Source of the DNA: Sinomicrobium weinanense
Lineage (GTDB): Bacteria > Bacteroidota > Bacteroidia > Flavobacteriales > Flavobacteriaceae
Length of the DNA stretch: 64,000 nucleotides
NCBI RefSeq assembly: GCF_018863395.1
Contig: NZ_JAHKRR010000001.1
Span: 496,001-560,000, forward strand
Reading direction: 5' to 3'
In this document: one piece after another, positions 8,454 through 17,850 of the stretch
Numbering within the stretch: position 1 is the first letter of the stretch
Layout of the letters: every line of letters starts with the position of its first letter
Notes under the pieces: generated by a model
Seen by the model: the letters and a program-made list of their open reading frames with translations, nothing else
Told to the model about the DNA's origin: nothing
Database searches by the model: none
Made by a program: the position numbers and the translations under genes

Positions 8454-9653
8454 CTAGGGCACATTTTTTATACGCTGGGCATTGAGCAGGGAAGCCGTGG
8501 TCATAAAGAACAGCCCGAGAATGATCCAGCGAAAGTCCACATCGGCATCCAGTAGCAGTCCCACAAGGAAAGGCCCGAGTGCAGTGCTCAATACTACGAG
8601 CATGGTGTAAAGGCTTCTGACAACGCCTAGTTTTTCCACGCCATAAAGTTCTGCGATGACCGCTGTGGTCACCGAACCCGAAGCCCCTACGGAGCATCCG
8701 GCGAGGATAAGGAAGATCAGTGCGCCTGTAATGCCGTCCATAAAAGCCAGCGGAAGCAGACCGATGGTCATGGGTAGCAGGTATATGCGAAACATCCTCC
8801 TGGCCGTGAAACGGTCTACCCAAAGCCCGCTCATCAGGGTCATAACAAAGCGTGTAATGGCATAGGCGGTGAAAAAGGAGGCATAGAGAGACACCGACCA
8901 GCCTTTATCTTCTACAAATACATATTGATAAAAAAAGAAGGAGGTGGAAGTAAAGGCCACTACAATACTCGCAGGGATCATGGTGTAGAACTTCTTTTCC
9001 GAAAGGATCTTTAAATAATCCCGGACAATGGCTTTGGACGATATGTCCTTGTTTTCTTTTTTCTTAGGGTCGAAATGGGTGAGTTTTACGAAATAAAGCC
9101 TCACCAGGTACAGCAATAAAAAAACTCCCGATGCAATGGCAGCTACCTCATAGTCATACCAAAGGATAAGCGTGGAGATCACGATAGGGAAAAAGGCTTC
9201 CCCGATGGAATAACCGAGGGCGGAGACACTCAGGGCCTTTCCACGGTCGGTATCGTAGTAGCGCGACATCACCGTCATGCTGATATGCGTCATCCATCCC
9301 TGCCCCGTAAGCCGCAGCCCGATCAATGCCAGGAACAACAGGGCTATATGATAGTGCGATATCCCCAGGACAAAACAGGAAACTGCCGCCCCGATCACCG
9401 TGATGGTGGTCACCGTTTTTACCGGTTTATGATCTATGGAATGTCCGATAGTAAGCATAATCACCGAAGAAACGATGGTACAAATGGCATAGATCCCTCC
9501 GAAAGTCCCTTCAGAAAGGGAAAATGCCTTCAGAATCTCCGGAACGTAAAGCGATATTAAAAAGGTCTGCCCGAAACTGGACAAAAAAGTAAGCACCCAG
9601 CCAAAGCTAACCTGCCTGGCGTTGCGTTTTAAAAACAGGTAAAAGTCTTTCAA
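8454..9653 (-). CDS. MFS transporter
   Basis: 399 aa with twelve predicted TM helices in two six-helix bundles. A central cytoplasmic loop (about residues 195-215, rich in K/D: DPKKKENKD) separates the bundles. The first loop has GHSIDHKPVK, a variant of the MFS motif A (G-x-x-x-D-R-x-G). It resembles the general sugar-phosphate/organic-anion or drug branch of MFS proteins, and the substrate cannot be assigned. A second MFS gene lies upstream on the same strand, separated by a palindromic repeat, so the two are probably transcribed separately. Confidence 0.85.
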   Translation of the reverse strand: MKDFYLFLKRNARQVSFGWVLTFLSSFGQTFLISLYVPEILKAFSLSEGTFGGIYAICTIVSSVIMLTIGHSIDHKPVKTVTTITVIGAAVSCFVLGISHYHIALLFLALIGLRLTGQGWMTHISMTVMSRYYDTDRGKALSVSALGYSIGEAFFPIVISTLILWYDYEVAAIASGVFLLLYLVRLYFVKLTHFDPKKKENKDISSKAIVRDYLKILSEKKFYTMIPASIVVAFTSTSFFFYQYVFVEDKGWSVSLYASFFTAYAITRFVMTLMSGLWVDRFTARRMFRIYLLPMTIGLLPLAFMDGITGALIFLILAGCSVGASGSVTTAVIAELYGVEKLGVVRSLYTMLVVLSTALGPFLVGLLLDADVDFRWIILGLFFMTTASLLNAQRIKNVP

Positions 9654-9750
9654 AATATAGCAATTTTTTGGTGGTTTCCCTTGGGAGGGATAAAGGTATG
9701 AAATTGTTTGGGGTAGGATAGGAACAGAAGGTTTGGTCTTGTGTGGTTTA

Positions 9751-9832
9751 CACCCCCCTGGCCCCCCTCAAGGGGGGGAACTATATCTGTTTAAAAGAAA
9801 ATTATCCCCCCCTTGAGGGGGGCAGGGGGGTG
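9751..9832. repeat. C/G-run palindromic repeat, copy 1
   Basis: The left arm (CACCCCCCTG, then CCCCCCTCAAGGGGGG) and the right arm (CCCCCCTTGAGGGGGG, then CAGGGGGGTG) surround CTATATCTGTTTAAAAG. Nested 6-bp C/G runs give a very stable cruciform or hairpin. A partly decayed copy with the same spacer lies at 11149-11223. Confidence 0.8.
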
Positions 9833-9890
9833 TTACTCCCGGACCGGTGCTCGTTTGCAACGAGCTACCACCTTATAGCCGTATCTCTCC

Positions 9891-11051
9891 TTAAGAAGCC
9901 GTATCCGGTTTCCGTAAAATATCCCGCCCGGTAAATGACAACACCGCGATCATGGCCCCGACAAAAGCAACAAGTAAAAAGGAAGCCCGGAGATTCAGGT
10001 GTTCCGCAATAAACCCAATGACGGGAGGACCAAACAGGAAACCAAAATATGCGATCGTAGACACCAGGGCCAGGGAGATCCCCGGGGGGAAGTTTTTGGA
10101 CCGCCCCGCCATGGAGAAGGAGAGGGGAATAACCGAAGATGTTCCCGCTCCCACCAGCAAAAGCCCGATGGTAGCAAAGATAACCGACGGAAAGATCACG
10201 GCGAGCAGCAGCCCGAAAAATATCAGAATACCGCTGAACTGTAACAGGATCACAGCGCCAAAACGCTGGGTAAAATGATCGGCTACAAAGCGTCCCGTGG
10301 CCATGGTGCTCATAAAGGCAATATACCCGAGGGTTACCAGTCCCGCATCGACATTGACCACCTTGTCAAAATACACCCCGCTCCAGTCGAACATACAGCC
10401 TTCGCACATCATACCGCAGAAAGCGATCATACCTACGCGCAGGAGCAGCTTATCTGGCCTTTTTAGTACCAGGCCTTTGCTGTCCCCGGTGTTGACATCT
10501 TCCATAAGCATATTGCGGTAGGCAAAAAATATGATAAGCAAACTTATACAGCCTATGATGGAAAAATGATAAAAAGGGGAGATGTGCAGATCGATCATTG
10601 CGGCCCCCACAGCCCCGCCCACAAAACCCGCAAGGCTCCACAGGCCGTGAAAAGAAGCCATAATGGTTTTTCCGTAATGAAACTCTACGCCTACGGCCTG
10701 GGTATTCACGGCCACATTGCTAAGGTTTCCGATCAGCCCAAAAAGGACAACAGCCGCGAGTAAGGTAAGTTTGGTTTCGGCCAGCCCCAGCAAAGGCAGG
10801 GCACAACCGTATAAAATGGCGGAGATCACGGCTACTTTCCGGCTGCCATAACGGTGTACCAGAAAGCCCGCAAGCGGCAGCGCTGCCAATGATCCGGCAG
10901 GAAGACCGAGTAACAGCCCGCCAAGTTCGCCTTCCGAGAGTTGTAACAAGTTCTTTACATCCGGAATACGGCTTGCCCAGCTGGCAAAACAAATGCCACT
11001 CAGGAAAAACACCGCACTTACGGCTACTCTTCGTTTTAGGTTAGTGTTCAT
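9891..11051 (-). CDS. MFS transporter (sugar/drug-type)
   Basis: 386 aa from the ATG at 11051. Upstream in-frame codons (to 11168) run through the C/G-run repeat and are not believed. Twelve TM helices. Loop 2-3 reads LVHRYGSRKV, an MFS motif A variant, and the N-terminus R-R-V-A-V-S-A-V-F-F-L-S-G enters TM1. The FHGLWSLAG segment (about residues 140-148) is typical of the MFS group that includes YbjJ and other predicted sugar or drug permeases. No neighbouring pathway genes help with the substrate. Confidence 0.85.
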   Translation of the reverse strand: MNTNLKRRVAVSAVFFLSGICFASWASRIPDVKNLLQLSEGELGGLLLGLPAGSLAALPLAGFLVHRYGSRKVAVISAILYGCALPLLGLAETKLTLLAAVVLFGLIGNLSNVAVNTQAVGVEFHYGKTIMASFHGLWSLAGFVGGAVGAAMIDLHISPFYHFSIIGCISLLIIFFAYRNMLMEDVNTGDSKGLVLKRPDKLLLRVGMIAFCGMMCEGCMFDWSGVYFDKVVNVDAGLVTLGYIAFMSTMATGRFVADHFTQRFGAVILLQFSGILIFFGLLLAVIFPSVIFATIGLLLVGAGTSSVIPLSFSMAGRSKNFPPGISLALVSTIAYFGFLFGPPVIGFIAEHLNLRASFLLVAFVGAMIAVLSFTGRDILRKPDTAS

Positions 11052-11148
11052 GGATCTCAGTTTTTTAGTTCTTAGTCGGAGAGTTTTGGAGTTGATGGTA
11101 GTTGGTATTGATGCACTTGTTTTTGTATGGTTATCTATTTCGGCTAAA

Positions 11149-11223
11149 CCCCCCCTGGCCCCCCTCAAGGGGGGAGCTATATCTGTTTAAAGGAAATTTA
11201 TTTCCATTTGAGGAGAGCAGGGG
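11149..11223. repeat. C/G-run palindromic repeat, copy 2 (right arm decayed)
   Basis: CCCCCCTGG, CCCCCCTCAAGGGGGG and the spacer CTATATCTGTTTAAAGG match the copy at 9751-9832. The right half has drifted (TTCCATTTGAGGAGAGCAGGGG). It lies upstream of the MFS gene. The rest of 11052-11482 is AT-rich and holds no gene. Confidence 0.75.
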
Positions 11224-11482
11224 TATAAACAATTCAACTCCAAGACTAACAAACCGCAAAGTTCATAAAAATATCCCCCGCCCCATAACCGTAATTTGTT
11301 AAAACCAAAAAAACTTACAATCAATTAAAAAAAAGTATTTATTATTGCACCATTATGAAGTTTGTGGAATTATATTAAGAAAACAACAAATCCCGGCGGG
11401 AGTGCCGGTTATTGTTGTAGCGAACATTAGTTTGCAATAAAGTTTGTGGTATTCTTTATTAATAATATAATTCTGAAAAGTA

Positions 11483-12889
11483 ATGAGTTCTTCCAGATTT
11501 TCTTTCAAAAACTTTTTTCATTATTTTAAAATAGCCCTTAGTGGCAAAGAATCCGATTTTACACAGGGTAGTATCCGTAAAGCGATATTTATGCTGGCCA
11601 TTCCCATGATCCTGGAGATGATGATGGAATCGGTATTTGCATTGGTAGATATTATCTATTTATCCAGGGTAAGTGTTAATGCTGTGGCTACCGTAGGGCT
11701 TACCGAATCGGTCATTACCCTCCTTTATGCTGTGGCCATAGGCCTGAGCATGGCTGCAACGGCCGTTATTGCCCGGAGGGTAGGCGAGAAGAACCTGAAA
11801 GGGGCACGCGAAACGGCAGTACAGGCCATAATGATAGGAGTTGTGGTCTCCGTAGCCATTGGTATCGCTGGGATAATATACCCCAGGGAAATACTGGAGT
11901 TTATGGGAGGAGAACCCGACCTGATCGCAGAGGGTTCCGGATATACACAGATTATGATAGGAGGGAATACCACCATATTCCTGCTATTCCTTATCAATGC
12001 CATTTTCCGGGGTGCGGGCGATGCTTCCATTGCCATGTGGGCTTTGGTACTGTCTAACGGACTGAACATTATTCTCGACCCGATCTTTATTTTCGGTTTC
12101 GGGCCGGTACCGGCCTATGGAGTAGAAGGAGCAGCCATTGCCACGACCATAGGACGCGGGGTGGCCGTATTGTTCCAGTTGTGGATATTGTTCTTCGGGT
12201 GGAGCCGCATAAGGTTACAGGTATCAGATTGGATATTGCGTGGAAAAGTGATGTGGAACCTCGTTAAAGTGTCTCTTGGCGGTATCGGGCAATTCCTTAT
12301 CGGCACCTCCAGTTGGGTAGTGCTAATGCGTATTATGTCTGAGTTCGGCAGTGAAGTACTGGCGGGCTATACCATTTCCATACGGGTAATGATGTTTACC
12401 ATGATGCCTTCCTGGGGCATGAGCAATGCCGCAGCTACACTGGTAGGGCAGAACCTCGGGGCTAACCAGCCGGAACGGGCGGAACAATCCGTATGGAAAA
12501 CCGGGAAGTACAACGCGTATTTTATGCTAACGGTATCATTGGTGTATCTTCTGTGTGCCCCATATATCATAGGATGGTTTAGCGAAAACCCTGATGTGGT
12601 AAAATACGGCAGCCTCAGCCTGCAGGTTGTGGCGGCAGGATATATCTTTTATGCTTATGGTATGGTGGTAACCCAGGCGTTTAACGGTGCCGGAGATACC
12701 AAAACCCCCACGGTGATCAACTTTTTCTGTTTCTGGCTGTTTCAACTGCCTTTTGCTTACCTGGCAGCCCTTGTACTGAACTGGGGCCCCGTTGGTGTAT
12801 ATGTAGGAATAACTCTTGCAGAGACCCTGATAGCGGTTATGGCGCTGATATGGTTTAAAAAAGGAAAATGGAAAACGGTGAAGGTGTAA
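11483..12889 (+). CDS. MATE family multidrug/Na+ efflux protein
   Basis: 468 aa, the normal length, with twelve TM segments. After an N-terminal cytoplasmic leader, TM1 starts at AIFMLAIPMILEMMMESVF (about residues 32-50), the classical MATE opening. It is followed by D-I-I-Y-L-S-R-V, A-V-A-T-V-G-L-T-E-S, and in the second half the repeated pattern with N-A-A-A-T-L-V-G-Q-N-L-G-A (about 314-326). It is expected in the inner membrane exporting cationic compounds by Na+ or H+ antiport. The gene is monocistronic, preceded by an AT-rich leader of about 150 bp. Confidence 0.92.
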   Translation: MSSSRFSFKNFFHYFKIALSGKESDFTQGSIRKAIFMLAIPMILEMMMESVFALVDIIYLSRVSVNAVATVGLTESVITLLYAVAIGLSMAATAVIARRVGEKNLKGARETAVQAIMIGVVVSVAIGIAGIIYPREILEFMGGEPDLIAEGSGYTQIMIGGNTTIFLLFLINAIFRGAGDASIAMWALVLSNGLNIILDPIFIFGFGPVPAYGVEGAAIATTIGRGVAVLFQLWILFFGWSRIRLQVSDWILRGKVMWNLVKVSLGGIGQFLIGTSSWVVLMRIMSEFGSEVLAGYTISIRVMMFTMMPSWGMSNAAATLVGQNLGANQPERAEQSVWKTGKYNAYFMLTVSLVYLLCAPYIIGWFSENPDVVKYGSLSLQVVAAGYIFYAYGMVVTQAFNGAGDTKTPTVINFFCFWLFQLPFAYLAALVLNWGPVGVYVGITLAETLIAVMALIWFKKGKWKTVKV

Positions 12890-12990
12890 ACGGGTATACC
12901 CGCACACCCGTAACATCTCACGCTGTGGAAGTATCTTGTTACAAAATCGAGAATAACCTTCCGGAAGGAGGGCGCTTCGCAAAACATTTG

Positions 12991-12998
12991 TATTTTTG
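12991..12998 (+). promoter_or_regulatory. Possible -7 promoter element upstream of lpd
   Basis: TATTTTTG matches the Bacteroidota -7 consensus TAnnTTTG and would give an untranslated leader of about 125 nt before the lpd ATG at 13128. No clear -33 TTTG sits at the right distance, so support is weak. Confidence 0.3.
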
Positions 12999-13127
12999 TG
13001 TTTTAGAATTTCAAAACACATTTTCAAAAGACATATTTATGAAATGCCCGTTAACCCAAACAACATATCTATCGATAATGTTCTTCGGGCATTACATCTA
13101 ACCTTTTAAAAACAAATAAAAAAACAG

Positions 13128-14531
13128 ATGAATTCATACGATGTAGCCGTTATCGGCTCAGGCCCGGGTGGGTATGTTGCAGCGATTCGCTGCGCACAGC
13201 TCGGGATGAAAACTGCGATCATTGAAAAATACGCCACGCTCGGGGGAACCTGCCTCAACGTAGGCTGTATCCCTTCTAAGGCACTCCTGGACTCTTCACA
13301 TCACTACGACGATGCCGTAAAGCATTTTGAGGAGCACGGTATAGAAATTCCCGGTGACGTCAAGGTCAACCTGGAAAAGATGATAGGCCGCAAACAGACC
13401 GTGGTAGATCAGACCTGTGCCGGGGTAAAGTTCCTGATGGACAAGAATAAGATCGATGTGTATGAAGGTATGGGAAGTTTTGAGGACAGTACGCACATTG
13501 TTATAAAGAAAAAAGACGGCGAAGAAAAGATAGAGGCGAAAAACACCATAATAGCCACAGGTTCAAAGCCTTCAACGCTTCCGTTCATCGAAATAGACAA
13601 GGAGAGGATCATCACATCTACCGAAGCCCTGAAACTGAAAGAAATACCCAAGCACCTCGTTATTATAGGAGGTGGTGTTATAGGCCTCGAACTCGGGCAG
13701 GTTTATAAAAGGCTGGGCGCTGAGGTTTCTGTGGTAGAGTTTATGGACAGGATCATCCCCGGGATGGATGGTGCCCTTTCTAAAGAACTGACCAAGGTCC
13801 TCAAAAAACAAGGATTTAAGTTCTACACCAGTCATAAAGTAAAGGAAGTGACCAGGGACGGCGATAAGGTTATTGTAAAAGCCGACGATAAAAAAGATAA
13901 GGAACTGGTACTGGAAGGTGATTACTGCCTGGTATCTGTGGGCCGCCGTCCGTATACCGACGGGCTGAATGCCGAAGCAGCCGGAGTGAAGATCAACGAA
14001 AGGGGGCAGGTAGAGGTCAACGACCACTTGCAAACCAGTGCGGCCAATATCTATGCCATAGGCGATGTGATCAAAGGCGCCATGCTGGCCCATAAGGCCG
14101 AGGAAGAAGGTGTTTTTGTAGCTGAGACCCTCGCCGGACAAAAACCGCATATCGATTATAACCTCATTCCGGGAGTGGTTTATACCTGGCCCGAAGTTGC
14201 TGCCGTAGGAAAGACCGAAGAACAGCTCAAGGAAGCCGGGGTCAATTATAAAGTGGGACAGTTCCCCATGCGTGCCCTCGGCAGATCAAGGGCCAGTATG
14301 GATACCGATGGTTTTGTTAAAATACTTGCCGATGCTGCTACGGACGAAGTACTCGGTGTTCATATGATAGGTGCCCGTACGGCAGATCTTATAGCCGAAG
14401 GGGTGACCGCCATGGAATACAGGGCCAGCGCAGAAGACATAGCCCGTATGAGCCACGCACACCCCACTTATGCCGAAGCCGTGAAAGAAGCCGCTCTGGC
14501 TGCGACCGATAACAGGCCGCTGCACGTGTAG
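13128..14531 (+). CDS. lpdA: Dihydrolipoyl dehydrogenase (E3)
   Basis: 467 aa, full length. It has the FAD-binding G-S-G-P-G-G at residues 10-15 and the redox-active disulfide in G-G-T-C-L-N-V-G-C-I-P-S-K (C42, C47). The NAD-binding G-G-G-V-I-G-L-E-L-G lies near 183-192, the second FAD segment A-I-G-D-V near 310-314, and the C-terminal active-site pair in H-A-H-P-T-Y-A-E (H445, E450). It reoxidises dihydrolipoamide in the pyruvate, 2-oxoglutarate and branched-chain dehydrogenase complexes and in glycine cleavage. It stands alone, which is common when one E3 serves several complexes. Confidence 0.96.
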   Translation: MNSYDVAVIGSGPGGYVAAIRCAQLGMKTAIIEKYATLGGTCLNVGCIPSKALLDSSHHYDDAVKHFEEHGIEIPGDVKVNLEKMIGRKQTVVDQTCAGVKFLMDKNKIDVYEGMGSFEDSTHIVIKKKDGEEKIEAKNTIIATGSKPSTLPFIEIDKERIITSTEALKLKEIPKHLVIIGGGVIGLELGQVYKRLGAEVSVVEFMDRIIPGMDGALSKELTKVLKKQGFKFYTSHKVKEVTRDGDKVIVKADDKKDKELVLEGDYCLVSVGRRPYTDGLNAEAAGVKINERGQVEVNDHLQTSAANIYAIGDVIKGAMLAHKAEEEGVFVAETLAGQKPHIDYNLIPGVVYTWPEVAAVGKTEEQLKEAGVNYKVGQFPMRALGRSRASMDTDGFVKILADAATDEVLGVHMIGARTADLIAEGVTAMEYRASAEDIARMSHAHPTYAEAVKEAALAATDNRPLHV

Positions 14532-14561
14532 TTGTAGCTATAAACGAGTGAATAAAAATAA

Positions 14562-14664
14562 GGGGGGCTAAAAAGTCGTACAATCCGTCATGCTGAACTT
14601 TTACCCTGAGCACAGTCGAAGGGTAAAAGTTCAGGTTGACGTAAACGCTACTTTTTAGCCCCCC
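14562..14664. terminator. Large nested palindrome, probable bidirectional terminator
   Basis: GGGGGGCTAAAAAGT at 14562-14576 pairs perfectly (15 bp) with ACTTTTTAGCCCCCC at 14650-14664. Inside, TGAACTTTTACCC (14594-14606) pairs perfectly with GGGTAAAAGTTCA (14621-14633) around a loop containing TGAGCACAGTCGAA. It separates the convergent lpd gene and the gene ending at 14691. The inner loop belongs to the dispersed CTTCGAC/CTCAG repeat family. Confidence 0.75.
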
Positions 14665-14690
14665 TCACTTTTTATAGCTTATAGCGTTGG

Positions 14691-15458
14691 TCAATCCTCC
14701 GTCGGTGTTCCGATCTGTTCAATTTCATCTTCGCTGTCCACAGGAATGATCTGGGTATAAATGGTATAATACATGGAATACATAAATGGAAGGGTAAATA
14801 TAATACCTATGCACAAAGCTACCAGCCCCACCATGATGGCCAGCGCCATAACGATCAATAGCCCGACGAGCACAAAAGGTTGTTTGGAAACCAGCATAAT
14901 ACTTTTTTGAATGGCATCTACGGCCTTCAGATCGGCAAAGATGATAAGCGGAACGGTAAGGAATGTAAAGAAAGAGATCGCATATGATATTACGGACCCA
15001 ATATAGGGAAAAAGGGATACAAAAGCCCCGATCAGCCCCAGCAGGAAGGCCGCTATAAACAGTTCTTTAAAATATGCACTTTTGTAATAGCTGAAGGCCG
15101 TGGATACAGAGAAATCCTTCCCGTTTTTTGCCAGGTGTGCCATTTGTATAAGCCCTGCGGCGACAGGTGAGAGAAAAGCTCCGATAAGGGCAATGGCCAT
15201 TATATAGATGAGGATGACCGGGAAAGGAGTGTCCAGGTTAATCTGAAGCAGGGTTTCTGACAAATTGCTGACCCCTAACAGGCCGGAAACTACCGCCATG
15301 ATAAGAACAACTAAAATAACACTGACAATAAGCAGGACAAGCCCTGCCTGTAAAGCAATTTTTTTATAATTTTCGAATGCCTTTTCAAATACGGTACTAA
15401 AGTCCAGGTCGTATCCTTCCCGGAGTACGTGGTCTAACTTCTTTTGTGTAGAATTCAT
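14691..15458 (-). CDS. Integral membrane protein of unknown function
   Basis: 255 aa with about six TM segments. An N-terminal amphipathic part contains D-F-S-T-V-F-E-K-A-F-E-N-Y-K-K, an arrangement typical of DUF975/DUF4013-like Bacteroidota membrane proteins. The A-Y-S-Y-Y-K / K-S-I-M-L-V-S-K-Q-P-F-V-L-V-G-L motif (about residues 185-200) is repeated in such families. The C-terminus is acidic (DSEDEIEQIGTPTED). No catalytic residues were recognised. It is sometimes mislabelled as a carotene oxygenase in annotations of related genes. Confidence 0.65.
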   Translation of the reverse strand: MNSTQKKLDHVLREGYDLDFSTVFEKAFENYKKIALQAGLVLLIVSVILVVLIMAVVSGLLGVSNLSETLLQINLDTPFPVILIYIMAIALIGAFLSPVAAGLIQMAHLAKNGKDFSVSTAFSYYKSAYFKELFIAAFLLGLIGAFVSLFPYIGSVISYAISFFTFLTVPLIIFADLKAVDAIQKSIMLVSKQPFVLVGLLIVMALAIMVGLVALCIGIIFTLPFMYSMYYTIYTQIIPVDSEDEIEQIGTPTED

Positions 15459-15557
15459 TTCAAATGTATCGGTTTATATAAAATTATTTCTATACCAAGA
15501 TAACATTTTTAGTTCACTTTTACTTTTTTAACGCGAATATATGGATAAGAAAAAAGG

Positions 15558-15623
15558 CTCCCCTCTTCAGGCGAAGGCCTCTACTTCGACAGGCTCAGTA
15601 CCACGCCTTCGTCTGAAGGGAGG
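15558..15623. repeat. Palindromic repeat of the CTTCGAC...CTCAG family
   Basis: CTCTTCAGGCGAAGGC on the left and GCCTTCGTCTGAAGGGAGG on the right form a near-perfect stem. The loop holds CTTCGACAGGCTCAGTA. The same CTTCGAC/CTCAG words occur in the palindrome at 14562-14664 and at 60678-60765. It lies in a 419-bp gap (15459-15877) with no credible gene. Confidence 0.7.
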
Positions 15624-15877
15624 TGCTTTATAGAGGCATTCAAATAAAGTTACAGGTTAAAAACGCCTTCGCATCAAAGAGCTTATCCATTATCCACGTT
15701 TTTTTAAGAAATAGGCAGAGTTTTATGCTCTGGTTTTTTACACCTCTTTTTTTTCATGCCGGCCAGGGCAGGATTAAAGGATTAATGGAAGATTGAATCC
15801 CATAGGAATATCGAGAGATTGACCTTAAACATTTCAATCTCCACCAATCCCCCTGTCCCGGAATAATTGATAAAAAC

Positions 15878-17014
15878 CTAATTTTTGATGATGCTGAACG
15901 CAGCGAGAATTTTTCCCTTTACCTTTGCAAAAAATGGTATGGCCTCCCGGTAGCTCTGGTAAAATGCCAAAACAGCTTCTTTTTTCATTAACGCTGTTTT
16001 TTCTTTTATGGAGGGGCTTGCCCTGTTATACAGGAAAGACAGCCAGGTAACGATAATCATGAACAGAATGGCCCCAGGTATGGCAATATACGGGCTTAAG
16101 GAGTGGTGGAATGGTTGATATAATCCAATCCCGAAAAAGCTCGCATATAAAATAATATAGTGTATAACGTAAATAGAAAGCGTATTTTGCCCTATGGTGA
16201 TCAAGGTCCTGGAGGTGAGGATACTTCGTATAAGCATAAAAACGGCAAAGAATAACAGGACAGTTCCAAGCCTTGAAAACAGTTCATTGCGCACAGGTTC
16301 AAAAGTAAACAGGGCCATTAAAAGAATACCGGCACTGAGGCATAACCCGATAGCTATGGGGTATAAATTCTTTTTATCCTTGTAGATGGTGAACAGTACT
16401 GACATAAAAGCCCCGAATGAAGCATAACCAAACCAGGGGAAAATAGTAAATACCGAACCGTTGGCTTTGGTAAAATAATTAGCCAGTATTTTAGGCATAA
16501 AACTGTAATCCCAGGAAGAATAGAACGGGGCCAGGGCAAACAGGACTATTGTAGCGCCGGCCAGCAATAAGGGCATAACATATTTTTTTCTGTAACTCAA
16601 CAGGTAGATACCGACCAGGAACAGGATGGAAAGCCCTATACAGTGCAGTACATCTACCATGTGAAAATTGTCATAGAGTTCCCCTTTGAGCAGAAACCCC
16701 CTGAAATCAAGCCTTAGGATATAGCCCAGCCCAATAAGCATCAGCCCCCTTTTAAGGCCTTTTACAACCCGGGGATTGGCCCATCCTGTAAGCTCTTTTT
16801 GCCGTATCAGCAAATACATAAAGATAAACCCGGCTACGGTGAAGAAAACAGGTGCTGTGATCCCCCGGTTGTATTTCCAGATCGAGAACATCATATTGGA
16901 GGTATCCCGGAAGGCCGGATCTAGCAGCCCGTCTATAAAATGTCCCTGCAACATCATCAAAATAGCCCATGCACGCATGGCATCGATAAAATATAAGCGG
17001 GAAACTTTATTCAT
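15878..17014 (-). CDS. Membrane acyltransferase-like protein (HGSNAT/YeiB-like)
   Basis: 378 aa with about ten TM segments. The N-terminus R-L-Y-F-I-D-A-M-R-A-W-A-I-L-M-M-L-Q-G-H (about residues 6-25) has the Asp-Arg...His pattern of the membrane acetyltransferase superfamily that includes heparan-alpha-glucosaminide N-acetyltransferase and DUF1624. T-A-P-V-F-F-T-V-A-G-F (about 53-63) is also typical. It probably moves acetyl or acyl groups across the inner membrane onto an extracytoplasmic acceptor that cannot be identified. Its leader (about 17030-17120) has degenerate copies of ACTTCTAACTTCGTA. Confidence 0.75.
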   Translation of the reverse strand: MNKVSRLYFIDAMRAWAILMMLQGHFIDGLLDPAFRDTSNMMFSIWKYNRGITAPVFFTVAGFIFMYLLIRQKELTGWANPRVVKGLKRGLMLIGLGYILRLDFRGFLLKGELYDNFHMVDVLHCIGLSILFLVGIYLLSYRKKYVMPLLLAGATIVLFALAPFYSSWDYSFMPKILANYFTKANGSVFTIFPWFGYASFGAFMSVLFTIYKDKKNLYPIAIGLCLSAGILLMALFTFEPVRNELFSRLGTVLLFFAVFMLIRSILTSRTLITIGQNTLSIYVIHYIILYASFFGIGLYQPFHHSLSPYIAIPGAILFMIIVTWLSFLYNRASPSIKEKTALMKKEAVLAFYQSYREAIPFFAKVKGKILAAFSIIKN

Positions 17015-17284
17015 AAACTTTGATTTTTTAGGTCCGAAGTCAGATGTCCGTAGTTTTTCATACCCATTAATTCTACTTCCAACTTCTAACCTCGTACTTC
17101 TAACTTCGTATTTCTATATACTCCTAAAACGCCCATTTTGGACTTTTTGTATGTAAAAAAATATAAACAATAAAGCAGTATGTTGATCTGCAATGCTTTT
17201 TCACGGAATTTTTGCAGAGATATACCTGGCGATTCATTAAAAAATATTCTCTACATTCGTCCGTACGAAAAAAACACTTGTATT

Positions 17285-17821
17285 ATGGCATCTATACTGG
17301 CTTTTGCAGGAAGTAACTCTTCCACATCCATCAATTACGAACTGGTAAAATACACTGCGGACAAAATAAAGGATATTCCCGTTCAGCAATTGAATATGGT
17401 CAATTTTCCTTTTCCGATGTACAGCGAAGACCTGGAAAAGGAAGAAGGCTTTTCCGATTCGCTTGTAGCGCTGAGTGATGATATCAAAAAGGCAGAAGGG
17501 CTGGTGATCTCTGTCAATGAGCACAACGGCAATCCGTCGGCCTATTTCAAGAACCTGATCGACTGGCTTTCACGGCTGGACCGCAGTTTTATGGAAGGTA
17601 AAAAGGTATTGCTGATGAGTACATCCACCGGAAGGGGAGGCGGCGGGCGTTCGCTCTCAAAGGTCGAAGCTACTCTGCCCGTGTTCGGAGCAGAAATTAC
17701 AGCCACTTTTTCCCTCCCGTCGTTTAATCATACTTTTTCCAGGGAAGAAGAGGAAATAACCGATAATGAGTTAAAAGAAGCCCATCAAAAGGCGCTGGAT
17801 GAGTTTTTAAAGACCTTGTAA
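17285..17821 (+). CDS. NADPH-dependent FMN reductase
   Basis: 178 aa from the ATG at 17285; earlier in-frame ATGs would add residues without family support. It is a flavodoxin-like fold with the FMN phosphate loop F-A-G-S-N-S-S-T-S (about residues 6-14). The conserved E-H-N-G-N-P-S-A-Y-F-K-N-L-I-D-W (about 79-94) and M-S-T-S-T-G-R-G-G-G (about 114-123) are characteristic of NAD(P)H:FMN/quinone reductases of the SsuE/YieF type. Cytoplasmic; probably a flavin, quinone or chromate reductase with a redox-protective role. It is convergent with the NAT gene. Confidence 0.88.
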   Translation: MASILAFAGSNSSTSINYELVKYTADKIKDIPVQQLNMVNFPFPMYSEDLEKEEGFSDSLVALSDDIKKAEGLVISVNEHNGNPSAYFKNLIDWLSRLDRSFMEGKKVLLMSTSTGRGGGGRSLSKVEATLPVFGAEITATFSLPSFNHTFSREEEEITDNELKEAHQKALDEFLKTL

Positions 17822-17850
17822 CCAGGCAGGGTTACGCATTGCGGGATATT

